Source of the DNA: Pseudomonas fluorescens
GTDB taxonomy: Bacteria > Pseudomonadota > Gammaproteobacteria > Pseudomonadales > Pseudomonadaceae
Length of the DNA: 64,000 nucleotides
Reading direction: 5' to 3'
Assembly: GCF_902497775.2 (NCBI RefSeq)
Contig: NZ_OZ024668.1
Span: forward strand, 705,826-769,825
Shown here: positions 35,889 to 43,569 of the stretch, piece after piece
How positions within the stretch are numbered: the first letter of the stretch is position 1
Layout of the letters: every line of letters starts with the position of its first letter
Position numbers and translations under genes: made by a program
Notes under the pieces: generated by a model
What the model was told of the DNA's origin: nothing
Databases searched by the model: none
The model's input: only the letters and a program-made list of their open reading frames with translations

Positions 35889-38330
35889 TTACTTGCCCGG
35901 TACCAGAGTCAGGCGCTTGTTGCCGTAGGCGCGGTCGAAGTTCTGCGGTTGCAGCGGCAGGCTCATGTAGCGGCCCTTGAACCAGGCATCCAGGCCATTG
36001 GCAAAGTGCGGGCTGGCCGGGTTACCGGACTGGCCGCTGCTGCTTTGCAGTTGCAGCGGTTCGAGCTGGCCGAAGTCCACCACCAGGCGCAGCGACGGCG
36101 CCAGTTGAGCATTGAAGTCCTTGCCCCAGGCGTAAGGTGCCAGGTTCAGGGTACTGTGGTCGCCGCCAGCGGCCAGCGGGCCGCGACTGAGCGCGTCACC
36201 CAGGCCATGGAAGGTCGGCACTGGCCAGCGGTACTGGTGCAGCTTGCCCCATTGCCAGGCGCGGTGATCGTTGCCCAGTTGCGCTTCGCCGGCATTGACC
36301 GCCGCAGCCAGGCTGCGGGCGAGGATGGTCGGCTTGTCTTCTTTTTGCGCGGTCTTCTGATCGTCCCAGAACGGGCTGTCTTCGCGGCCGAGCAGGTGGT
36401 CGGCCTGGGCTGAATAGGACAACCGCGCGTTGCCGACGAAGGCCTGCCAGGTCGGGCTGGATTCGGGGCCCAGTTCGTCGAGGAAAGTCAGTTTTGCGCT
36501 TTCCTGCAGGAACAGTTCATACAGGGCGGCATCTGCCGAGGTGCTGCTCAGGCGGCCGTCGAATGCCATCAACCGGGTGTAGGCCTCACGGGCTTTGGTG
36601 CGCTGATCGGCAGGCAGGGCGTCGATCGCCTGCTTCAGCGGCTGGGCCATGCCGGGGGCTTCGAACATCTTTTTCAGTTTGTCGGCAAACAGCGTGGTCT
36701 GGTCGCTTTGCATCAGCATCAGGCTACGGCTGTCATGTTTGCCATTGCCGGCCAGTTGCGCCAGGCGCTCGGCACGCTCGGGGTAGTACCAGCTGTTGGA
36801 CAGCTGCATGCCGTAACCTTTGGGCACGCTGCGCTGGTTGGCATTGCCGATCCAGCCCTGGGGCGGGTCCTGGTCGTAGGGGTGGAGCATCGGGTCGGCG
36901 TAACCGTCCCAGTCGTAGCGGCCGTCCCAGCCAGGCGAAGGCAGCAGGCCCTGGCCTTCGCGGCGGTTGGGGAAGCGCCCGCTGACTTGCCAGCCGATGT
37001 TGCTGGCGTCGGCAAACACGAAGTTCAGCGCTGCGGCGCCAATCTCGCGGGTGTTGTCGAAGGCACGCTCGACGTTCTGCGCCCGCGACAGGTTGAAGAA
37101 GGCGTCCAGGCTCTGGTCACCCTTGAGCTCAGGCATGCGCAGGGCCAGGCCCAGGCTGGCATTCTGTGGTTGGCCGAGCAGGGTGCCGTGGCGGGTGTCG
37201 TACAGGGTTTCACGCAGCGGGCGCTGGCCCTGGATGAAGAAGGTTTCGTTGCGGGCCTGGGCCGGCAGCCACTTGCCGTCGGCCTGGTACATCAGGCGAC
37301 TGCCTTCCTTGCGCAGCTTTTCCAGGAACAGGTCCTGGTTGTCGGCCATCACTGCACTGGTGCTCCAGGCCAGCTTGCCGTTGTAGCCCGAGAGCACCAG
37401 CGGCAGGCCGGCAATCGACACGCCAGCGGCCTGGTACTTGGGCGAACGGATCTGTACCGGGCTCATCGCCCAGGCGCCAAGGGTATCGCTGGCCATCAGG
37501 CTCTTGCCGCTGCGGCTGCGCTGCGGAGCAATTACCCAGTTGCTGGAACCGGCCGTGCCGAGCAAGTTGAGCGCGGCCAATTGCTCGCTGACTGCCGTCA
37601 GTGGCGCCAGGCCCGCGAGCTGAGTGTTCAGGTTGAGGCCTTTGAGCTTGTCGGTTTCGGCCACGGCCAGGGGCTCGTCAGGGTAGCTGGGCAGCAGCCA
37701 GGCCAGTTTGTCGGTACCGACTTTTTGCGCCAGGCCAAGGGCGGCGAGTTCTTCCTGCAGGTTGACCGACTGGCTGAAGTTATACAGGCAGAAGATCAGC
37801 GCCGAGTCCTCGGGCTTCCAGTATTCCGGGCGGTAGCCGCTTTGCGCCAATGGCGCCGGCAGCTTGTCGCGGTAGCGGAACATATAGGCGTTGACACCGC
37901 GGGCATACACCTCAAAGAAGCGCTTGAGGCGTGGCGAGGCATCGGCGTACAGCTGGTTGGCACTGGCCTTGAGGTTGGCCGCGCGCATCAGGCGGTCGAC
38001 TTCCAGCACATCGGCGCCGGCCATTTCCGCCAGGCGGCCTTGCGCCAGCAGGCGCATGCCGACCATCTGGCCGATTCGGTCACCGGCGTGGATATAGCCC
38101 AAGGCGAACAGAGCGTCGTGGAAGTTGCTCGACTCGATCAGCGGCATGCCCATGGCGTTGCGGCGCACCGAAACGTTCTGCGCCAGGCCCTTGAGCGGCT
38201 GTACGCCGGAGCTGGGCAGCACGCTGTCACGCTGGCCGGCCATCTGGCAGCCGCCCAGGCTGAGCAGCCCGAGCATCACAGCGGCTACGCCGAACCGGGG
38301 AGGAAAAGGGGGAAAGGCTGGCGCGGCCAT
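35889..38330 (-). CDS. quiP: QuiP-type acyl-homoserine lactone acylase (penicillin acylase family), altered active site
   Basis: 813-residue Ntn-hydrolase precursor, an N-acyl-homoserine lactone acylase by homology to P. aeruginosa QuiP. It has a lipoprotein-like signal (LLSLGGC at 22-28). Self-cleavage would be before Ser262 ([20 protein letters not shown]), the new N-terminal nucleophile. In PvdQ and relatives the residue 22 after the nucleophile is a catalytic His (beta-His23); here it is Leu284 in [13 protein letters not shown], with about four residues deleted compared with the family. The Asn/Arg region [11 protein letters not shown] and [17 protein letters not shown] motifs remain. It may be inactive or altered. 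AGGAG precedes the ATG by seven bases. Confidence 0.88.
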   Translation of the reverse strand: MAAPAFPPFPPRFGVAAVMLGLLSLGGCQMAGQRDSVLPSSGVQPLKGLAQNVSVRRNAMGMPLIESSNFHDALFALGYIHAGDRIGQMVGMRLLAQGRLAEMAGADVLEVDRLMRAANLKASANQLYADASPRLKRFFEVYARGVNAYMFRYRDKLPAPLAQSGYRPEYWKPEDSALIFCLYNFSQSVNLQEELAALGLAQKVGTDKLAWLLPSYPDEPLAVAETDKLKGLNLNTQLAGLAPLTAVSEQLAALNLLGTAGSSNWVIAPQRSRSGKSLMASDTLGAWAMSPVQIRSPKYQAAGVSIAGLPLVLSGYNGKLAWSTSAVMADNQDLFLEKLRKEGSRLMYQADGKWLPAQARNETFFIQGQRPLRETLYDTRHGTLLGQPQNASLGLALRMPELKGDQSLDAFFNLSRAQNVERAFDNTREIGAAALNFVFADASNIGWQVSGRFPNRREGQGLLPSPGWDGRYDWDGYADPMLHPYDQDPPQGWIGNANQRSVPKGYGMQLSNSWYYPERAERLAQLAGNGKHDSRSLMLMQSDQTTLFADKLKKMFEAPGMAQPLKQAIDALPADQRTKAREAYTRLMAFDGRLSSTSADAALYELFLQESAKLTFLDELGPESSPTWQAFVGNARLSYSAQADHLLGREDSPFWDDQKTAQKEDKPTILARSLAAAVNAGEAQLGNDHRAWQWGKLHQYRWPVPTFHGLGDALSRGPLAAGGDHSTLNLAPYAWGKDFNAQLAPSLRLVVDFGQLEPLQLQSSSGQSGNPASPHFANGLDAWFKGRYMSLPLQPQNFDRAYGNKRLTLVPGK

Positions 38331-38498
38331 GATCAGGCTCCTGCAGGGCGTGGCGTAAAAGGCGCTACGTTAGTGAGCGCGATCACGCCATGCAAGCGGG
38401 GCGCAGCCTTTATTTTCGCGAGCTGACGAGGCGTCAAGCCCGGCTAGCGGTCGCACCTGCGCGCTGCGCAAGCGGCGACCACTATTAAAAGGCCGCGA

Positions 38499-38699
38499 TC
38501 AGGCGCCGTGGCACTTCTTGAACTTCTTGCTGCTGCCGCATGGGCACGGATCGTTGCGACCGACGTCCTTCAGGGCGTTACGCACCGGCTCCTGGTGGCC
38601 GTGGTTGCAGTGCGGGCCGTGTACATGGCCATGGTCATGGTCGTGATGATCATGATCGTGGTTGCAGTCAGGGCCATGGACATGGGGTTGCTGGGTCAT
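38499..38699 (-). CDS. His-rich SEC-C zinc-binding small protein
   Basis: 66 residues. The N-terminal half is a duplicated His-rich block ([11 protein letters not shown] and [11 protein letters not shown]) separated by HHDHDHG. The C-terminal half is a SEC-C motif, [18 protein letters not shown], the zinc finger of SecA tails. It could bind zinc, nickel or other metals; function unknown. Six bases before it on the same strand is the LEA14-like lipoprotein gene, so they may be cotranscribed. Confidence 0.85.
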   Translation of the reverse strand: MTQQPHVHGPDCNHDHDHHDHDHGHVHGPHCNHGHQEPVRNALKDVGRNDPCPCGSSKKFKKCHGA

Positions 38700-38705
38700 C
38701 TTGGG

Positions 38706-39176
38706 TTACTCCGGAATAAGATCGCCGGGAATTATCTCACCACTGCGCGACAAGTGCAGGTCGCGGGCGAAGAATAATCCGCTGCTCAGTTCGCCTTCCA
38801 GGCGATAGCGCAAAGGGCCTTCAGTGCCTTTGAGCAGTTTTGCCAGGGGTTTGACCTGCTGCCAGAGGTTGGTGCGCACCGGGATCTTGAAGGTGCGCCG
38901 CGCGTGGGGGCCGACACTGCGCCACAGGCTGGCCTCGCCTTCGGTCAGCGGCAGGTCGTTGATCAGCACCTTGTAGCTCAGGTAACGGATGAACAGTCGG
39001 CTGTCGTTGGGGTTGTCGACCTGCACATGGAGCACGAACTCCTGTTGCAGCAGGCGCATCTTCACGGGTTCCACCTTGAGCAGGTGTACCTGCGGGTCCT
39101 GATAGTCACCGTCCAGCCAGCTGGCGCAGCCCACCAGTTGCAGGAACAGAACACCGAGCAGCAGCAGGCGGGCCAT
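38706..39176 (-). CDS. LEA14-type (WHy domain) lipoprotein
   Basis: 156 residues with a lipobox (LFLQLVGC, Cys17). The rest is a LEA type 2/WHy fold: KMRLLQQEFVLHVQVDNPNDSRLFIRYLSYKVLIND, with the DNPN motif typical of the family, and VPVRTN-like beta-rich C-terminal half. Such proteins are linked to stress or the envelope in Pseudomonas, but no function is established from this sequence. It lies five bases after ychJ. Confidence 0.8.
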   Translation of the reverse strand: MARLLLLGVLFLQLVGCASWLDGDYQDPQVHLLKVEPVKMRLLQQEFVLHVQVDNPNDSRLFIRYLSYKVLINDLPLTEGEASLWRSVGPHARRTFKIPVRTNLWQQVKPLAKLLKGTEGPLRYRLEGELSSGLFFARDLHLSRSGEIIPGDLIPE

Positions 39177-39181
39177 CAGGC

Positions 39182-39658
39182 TCAGCTACCCAGGTAACTG
39201 GAACAGCACTTCTTGAATTTCTGCCCGCTGTTGCACGGGCAGGGATCGTTGCGCGTGGCCTTGAGGCCGACGGTCGGGTCGATGAAGTACCAGCGGCCCT
39301 GGTTCTGGACGAAGGCCGAGCGTTCGCGGTGGCAATGTTCGCCGTCGTTGTCGTGCCAGCGGGCGGTAAAGGTCACGAATGCGTGTTCAGGCTTGCCACC
39401 GAACACCTCGGCGCCTTCCACCTCAAGGCCCAGCCAGGTGCTTTGCTGGCTCCAGGCCTTGATCGCCTCGCGGTCGAGCCCGGCCTGCTGCACTGGCAGG
39501 GTTGTCGCTACCAGGTAGTCGACCAGCCCCAGCACATAGGCGCTGTAGCGCGAACGCATCAGGGTCTGCGCATCGGGGGCGGGGAGCCCTGCGTGATAAT
39601 GCCCGCAACAGGTATCAAGCAGATCGCCGCTACCGCAGGGACAAACCGAGACACTCAT
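39182..39658 (-). CDS. ychJ: YchJ-family SEC-C motif protein
   Basis: 158 residues with SEC-C zinc motifs at both ends: [16 protein letters not shown] (N-terminal) and [18 protein letters not shown] (C-terminal), bracketing an NTF2-like UPF0225 domain ([47 protein letters not shown]). Function unknown. The start MSVSVCPCG (39658) is the family N-terminus. Second SEC-C gene within 1.2 kb. Confidence 0.88.
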   Translation of the reverse strand: MSVSVCPCGSGDLLDTCCGHYHAGLPAPDAQTLMRSRYSAYVLGLVDYLVATTLPVQQAGLDREAIKAWSQQSTWLGLEVEGAEVFGGKPEHAFVTFTARWHDNDGEHCHRERSAFVQNQGRWYFIDPTVGLKATRNDPCPCNSGQKFKKCCSSYLGS

Positions 39659-39662
39659 TACT

Positions 39663-40157
39663 TCACCACCAGTACTTGCCAAAATTTTCCGGGTTGGCCC
39701 AGAACTTGGCGTTGAGCCAGTCCGGGACCTGTTTGTATTCACGTAGATCATAGGTGAACAGGTTCAGAACCTGCGAATCACGCTGGAATTTTTCACTGGT
39801 CTGAAGGGCCAGGGCGAAAAAGTCGGTCTCTTGCCAGCCGCAGGCGCTCAGATCGGCCAGCACTGCCACGCGGCTGGCATTGAGATTACGGATGCCACCG
39901 AGCAATTGCAGGCCATCGCGTTTGCTCAGGTGCTCAAGGCAATCGACCAGCAATGCCAGGTCAAAGCGTTGCGCCGCCAGCTCTGTCGGCAGCGGGCCGG
40001 GGCTGGCCACGGCGATCTGTACCTGGGGATGCGCCTGGGCGAAAGCCTCCAGGGCGGGAAATCGCTCACCTATCAATAGCAGGCGCTGCGGCGCATAGCG
40101 GTCGAGCAGGGCGGCAAGGGCCTGTTGCGGGGTGCGCTGGGAAAAACCGTCAATCAT
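39663..40157 (-). CDS. DUF6231 family protein
   Basis: 164 residues. The pattern [12 protein letters not shown]..., [12 protein letters not shown] and [18 protein letters not shown] is reminiscent of a degenerate Rossmann-fold methyltransferase, but the S-adenosylmethionine glycine loop is not intact. C-terminal region ends in GKYWW. It lies four bases upstream of ychJ on the same strand. Function unknown; the family name is from memory of Pseudomonas annotations. Confidence 0.75.
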   Translation of the reverse strand: MIDGFSQRTPQQALAALLDRYAPQRLLLIGERFPALEAFAQAHPQVQIAVASPGPLPTELAAQRFDLALLVDCLEHLSKRDGLQLLGGIRNLNASRVAVLADLSACGWQETDFFALALQTSEKFQRDSQVLNLFTYDLREYKQVPDWLNAKFWANPENFGKYWW

Positions 40158-40259
40158 CGGGAATCCTCGGTCAGATACGTCAAGACTAACGGTCCGGCGC
40201 CACTTGGCATAGTGCCGCGGCGCCGCATCATGGCCTATTGCTGGCGGATATCAATGAGG

Positions 40260-40272
40260 CGGTCTTTACTCC
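40260..40272 (+). promoter_or_regulatory. Shared motif upstream of OmpA-like gene 1
   Basis: CGGTCTTTACTCC, 46 bases before the ATG, occurs again at 41048-41060 at nearly the same distance from the second OmpA-like gene. It is either a promoter/regulatory element or a remnant of the duplication. Confidence 0.4.
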
Positions 40273-40317
40273 CAGAGCATCGGTTTTGCACCGATTCCCC
40301 CTAGGAGATGCAACAAA

Positions 40318-41010
40318 ATGAGCATAGTACGCACAGCATTACCTCTGGTTCTGCTAACCAGCGTGTTGACTGGTTGTGCAGGTTTGCAAAAAACCGACTG
40401 GCCGAAGTGTGCTGCCGTCGGGGGCGTAGGCGGCGCAGCCCTGGGCGCTATCGAGAGTTCCAGCTGGGCAGGCTGGGGCGCGTTGCTCGGTGCAGGCTTG
40501 GCCGCGGGCTATTGCTGGTCCCATGGCGATGGCGACGAAGATGGCGATGGCGTACCGGACAGCCGCGACAAGTGCCCGGGCACGCCACGCGGCGTGCAGG
40601 TCGATGCCAACGGTTGTCCGCCAGAGCCTGTGGCTGTGGTCGAAGAGGTGGCCGTGGTCAAGGAAGAGGTCATTGTCATCCGTGATGTTCACTTCGAGTT
40701 CGACTCGGCCAAGCTGACCGCAGCCGACAAGGAACGCCTCAATACCATTGCCTTGCGCCTGAAAAACGAAGCGGCGAGCGCGCGTTTGAGCGTCACCGGC
40801 CATACCGACAGCAAAGGCTCCGACGCCTATAACCAGAAGCTCTCGGAACGCCGCGCCCATTCGGTCACCGAGTACCTGATCGAAAGCGGCGTGCCACGTG
40901 CCAGCTTCGTTTCGGTACAGGGCGCGGGTGAAACCCAGCCGGTTGCCGATAACGCCACCGCCGAAGGCCGGGCACAGAACCGTCGTACGGAAATTCGCAT
41001 CGAGCGCTAA
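40318..41010 (+). CDS. OmpA-family outer-membrane lipoprotein 1 (tandem pair)
   Basis: 230 residues. Lipobox LLTSVLTGC (Cys20), then a glycine-rich hydrophobic segment (VGGVGGAALGAIESSSWAGWGALLGAGLAAG), a calcium-binding TSP3-like repeat (DGDEDGDGVPDSRDKCPG) and a C-terminal OmpA peptidoglycan-binding domain with VHFEFDSAKL, VTGHTDSKGSDAYNQKLSERRA and RAQNRRTEIRI. It should anchor the outer membrane to peptidoglycan. AGGAG precedes the ATG. It has a close paralogue 90 bases downstream. Confidence 0.9.
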   Translation: MSIVRTALPLVLLTSVLTGCAGLQKTDWPKCAAVGGVGGAALGAIESSSWAGWGALLGAGLAAGYCWSHGDGDEDGDGVPDSRDKCPGTPRGVQVDANGCPPEPVAVVEEVAVVKEEVIVIRDVHFEFDSAKLTAADKERLNTIALRLKNEAASARLSVTGHTDSKGSDAYNQKLSERRAHSVTEYLIESGVPRASFVSVQGAGETQPVADNATAEGRAQNRRTEIRIER

Positions 41011-41047
41011 AGCGCCAGCGGCCTGTGGCTTGAGAAGTACCGCAGGC

Positions 41048-41060
41048 CGGTCTTTACTCC
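41048..41060 (+). promoter_or_regulatory. Shared motif upstream of OmpA-like gene 2
   Basis: CGGTCTTTACTCC, identical to 40260-40272, 41 bases before the second start codon. Confidence 0.4.
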
Positions 41061-41100
41061 TGTGTGACCGGTAGAGGCCGGTGACACAGGAGCAATTCCC

Positions 41101-41820
41101 ATGAGTGTTTTCTTCAAGGCCACACTGCCGGTCCTTCTGGCCGCAGGCCTGCTCTCCGGTTGCGCGACCCACAGTGATGGCAGCGCCCCACTCAATCAAA
41201 GGACCTGGCCTATCTGCAGCTTGCTTGGCGGCCTGGTCGGTGGCGGTCTTGGCGCCATCGAAAGTTCTGCCTGGGCAGCTGGCGCCGGTGCTGCCGGTGC
41301 GATTGCCGGCGGCCTGATCTGTTATGCCCAGGACGGTGACGAAGATGAAGACGGCGTGTTCGACCGTCGCGACCGTTGCCCCGACACGCCGGCCAACACC
41401 CCGGTCAGTCACACCGGTTGCCCGCTGCCACAGTATCCGGTGAGCCAGAAAGCGCCGGGCTCTGCACCGACCTCGGAAGTGATCACTCTCAGCGATCAGG
41501 GCGCAGTGATGTTCGCCTTTGATTCGGCGGAGTTAACCAGCGCGGCCCATCAACAGCTGCAGGCGCTTACCAGCAAGCTCAATGGCGACAATGTGGTCAG
41601 CGTCAAGGTCATCGGCCATACCGACAGCCAGGGCTCGGATGCCTACAACCAGGCACTGTCCGAACGGCGTGCCAGCAGTGTTGCCGAGTACCTGATCAGC
41701 CAGGGCCTGTCGCCAGCGAAGGTCACCAGTCAGGGCAGGGGTGAAAGCCAGCCGATCGCCGATAACGACACCGATGCCGGGCGGGCGCAGAACCGCAGGG
41801 TGGAACTGCACCTTAATTGA
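41101..41820 (+). CDS. OmpA-family outer-membrane lipoprotein 2 (tandem pair)
   Basis: 239 residues with the same plan as its neighbour: lipobox AAGLLSGC, glycine-rich segment containing GAIESSAWAAGAGAAGAI, acidic repeat DGDEDEDGVFDRRDRCPD, and OmpA-C domain with FAFDSAELT, VIGHTDSQGSDAYNQALSERRA and GRAQNRRVELHL. Adjacent similarity and a shared upstream motif indicate tandem duplication followed by divergence. CAGGAG precedes the ATG. Confidence 0.9.
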   Translation: MSVFFKATLPVLLAAGLLSGCATHSDGSAPLNQRTWPICSLLGGLVGGGLGAIESSAWAAGAGAAGAIAGGLICYAQDGDEDEDGVFDRRDRCPDTPANTPVSHTGCPLPQYPVSQKAPGSAPTSEVITLSDQGAVMFAFDSAELTSAAHQQLQALTSKLNGDNVVSVKVIGHTDSQGSDAYNQALSERRASSVAEYLISQGLSPAKVTSQGRGESQPIADNDTDAGRAQNRRVELHLN

Positions 41821-41917
41821 TCGCGCCTCTGGTGCAAGGCGTGTGTCAGCCGTTACTGTTGCAGGTGATGCCAGCGTACCTGGCATCGCCACCGAAAAAT
41901 AACAACGGGGGGCGCCT

Positions 41918-42193
41918 ATGCAAGGTTTACTGGGGCTGGCCAAGGCCCTGACCGTGGTGTTCTGGTGGGTGGTGCTGGTGAATCTGCTGATACCGCTGGA
42001 GCACCCCTTCCACCTGCTGATCAACGCCGCCGGTGCCGCCCTGCTTGGCCTGCACCTGCTGGAAGTGCTGATGTTCAATGGTTGCTTGCGCGAGCGCAGC
42101 CATCGTTGGTTCGATCGCTTGCAGATCCTGCTGGTCGGTATTTTTCATGTTCTTTCAATTCCGGCACCCCGCAAGGAAGCTGCTCATGCGTAA
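41918..42193 (+). CDS. DUF1145 family membrane protein
   Basis: 91 residues with two hydrophobic segments, about 5-25 (LGLAKALTVVFWWVVLVNLL) and 30-52 (FHLLINAAGAALLGLHLLEVLMF), followed by a basic loop (CLRERSHRWF) and a third mildly hydrophobic stretch. This is the DUF1145 pattern. Its stop codon overlaps the start of the collagen-like gene by eight bases, implying coupled translation. Confidence 0.82.
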   Translation: MQGLLGLAKALTVVFWWVVLVNLLIPLEHPFHLLINAAGAALLGLHLLEVLMFNGCLRERSHRWFDRLQILLVGIFHVLSIPAPRKEAAHA

Positions 42194-42944
42194 ATTGATC
42201 ATTCTGGCTGCATTGTTCAGCCCCCTGGCCCTGGCCGATGCCATCAGCGTCGCCGCGCATTCGGTGCTGCGCCTGCCGAACAAGGCCAGCGTCGTGCATT
42301 TGCAGCGCCTGGATGTCGCTGATTCCGCCACCCTGGTGCTGCCCGCCAGCCTGATCGACCTCAGGGTCGATGAGTTGCACCTGGGCCAGGAGGCACGGAT
42401 TGCCATCGTGCCGGCAGAATCCACCTTGCAGATCGAAGTGAGCCGGGCCAGTTTCGGCGAGGGCAGCCAGATCGTCGCCCATGGTGCGCCGGGGACCTAT
42501 GAGAAGGCGGCAAAGGCCGGTCGCAACCTGGAGTTGCAACTGCATGAGCTGCAGGCCTCGACGCTGGCCATTGATGCGCGCGGCGGGGCGGGTGCGCCGG
42601 GTTATATCGGGCTCGATGGCGCCAACGGCAAGCCGGGAGGCTGCACCTGGGGCCAGGCCAGCCGCGGGGCCAATGGCGACAATGGCGGTAATGGCCATGA
42701 TGGCGCGCCTGGTGGCCGGGTGCGCTTGGCACTGCCTGCAGGGTTCCCCGCCGAGCACGTAGTGGTCCAGCTCGATGGCGGTGCGCCGGGCATGGCGGGT
42801 GCAGCCGGCAAGCCGGGTGCCGGTGGCGCGAGCAAGGGTTGTCTGGTGTACAGCACTGCGGGCGGTGCTGCGGGCAAGCCTGGGGCTGCGGGTCAGCCGG
42901 GTGCAGCGGGTGCGGCTGGAGAGTTGATTCTGCAGCGCCTGTAG
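42186..42944 (+). CDS. Collagen-like Gly-rich secreted protein
   Basis: 252 residues with a signal peptide (RKLIILAALFSPLALADA). Residues 20-125 are a beta-rich unknown domain (VVHLQRLDVADSATLVLPAS). The second half carries short collagen-like Gly-X-Y runs (GGAGAPGYIGLDGANGKPGG; GGAPGMAGAAGKPGAGG; GKPGAAGQPGAAGAAG), interrupted by two Cys-containing segments (GCTWGQ and GCLVYS). AAGGA lies nine bases before the ATG, inside the DUF1145 gene. Likely exported to the envelope; function unknown. Confidence 0.75.
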   Translation: MRKLIILAALFSPLALADAISVAAHSVLRLPNKASVVHLQRLDVADSATLVLPASLIDLRVDELHLGQEARIAIVPAESTLQIEVSRASFGEGSQIVAHGAPGTYEKAAKAGRNLELQLHELQASTLAIDARGGAGAPGYIGLDGANGKPGGCTWGQASRGANGDNGGNGHDGAPGGRVRLALPAGFPAEHVVVQLDGGAPGMAGAAGKPGAGGASKGCLVYSTAGGAAGKPGAAGQPGAAGAAGELILQRL

Positions 42945-42958
42945 AGACACACGCCGGA

Positions 42959-43004
42959 CCCTGTGGGAACCGGCCTTGCCGGCGATGGGCTGCAAAGCAG
43001 CCCC
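42959..43004. repeat. REP-type element after the collagen-like gene
   Basis: CCCTGTGGGAACCGGCCTTGCCGGCGATGGG followed by GGGCTGCAAAGCAGCCCCC. The first part is the same unit as 54531-54557 and 32675-32690. It lies between convergent genes and can form two hairpins. Confidence 0.65.
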
Positions 43005-43014
43005 CGCCTTTAAA

Positions 43015-43473
43015 TCACCACAACATCCCACCCGACAGCACCACCGCGATCCCCAGCATCAGGTTGATCCCGACCATCCGCCGAATTTTCGCCATTGCCG
43101 CCGCGCCTGCCGGCCAGTCTTCGGCCTGCACTGCCTGGCGCAGTTCCGGGTACAGCAACGACTGGACACGAAAGAACAGGGCGAACATCGCAATCGCGCC
43201 GCCGATCATCACCTGCACATGCCGCGGCGTCGTTTCGAAGCTGGCAAAACGCGTATTGACCATGAACATACCGCTGATCGCCAACACTGCGATTGCGATC
43301 CACACCCACACGAAAAAACGCTGAAACACTTCCACCCACAGGCGCAGACGAGCAGGGCCCTCCAGGGCTGCAACCGCCGCAGGGCGCAGGATCAGCCAGG
43401 CAAAGAACATCCCCCCGACCCACACCAGAGCGGCCAGAACATGCAGGCTGTAAGACAGGGCTAAGACGGGCAT
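43015..43473 (-). CDS. CopD-like four-span membrane protein
   Basis: 152 residues, four hydrophobic spans: about 4-24 (LALSYSLHVLAALVWVGGMFF), 50-72, 83-104 and 131-150. HVLAALVWVGGMF and the later His/Arg pattern match the CopD/DUF2269-like inner-membrane family, some of which handle copper or haem. GGAG six bases before the ATG at 43473 fixes the start; another ATG four codons upstream overlaps that site. Divergent from dinG, with a 96-base gap. Confidence 0.78.
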   Translation of the reverse strand: MPVLALSYSLHVLAALVWVGGMFFAWLILRPAAVAALEGPARLRLWVEVFQRFFVWVWIAIAVLAISGMFMVNTRFASFETTPRHVQVMIGGAIAMFALFFRVQSLLYPELRQAVQAEDWPAGAAAMAKIRRMVGINLMLGIAVVLSGGMLW

Positions 43474-43569
43474 CGGGATCTCCATTCGGCGCAAAGGGCA
43501 ATAGCGGGGTATGATAGCGACCCAATCGAAACACTGAAAATTTATCCAGCCCTTCGGGCGCCCGACACC

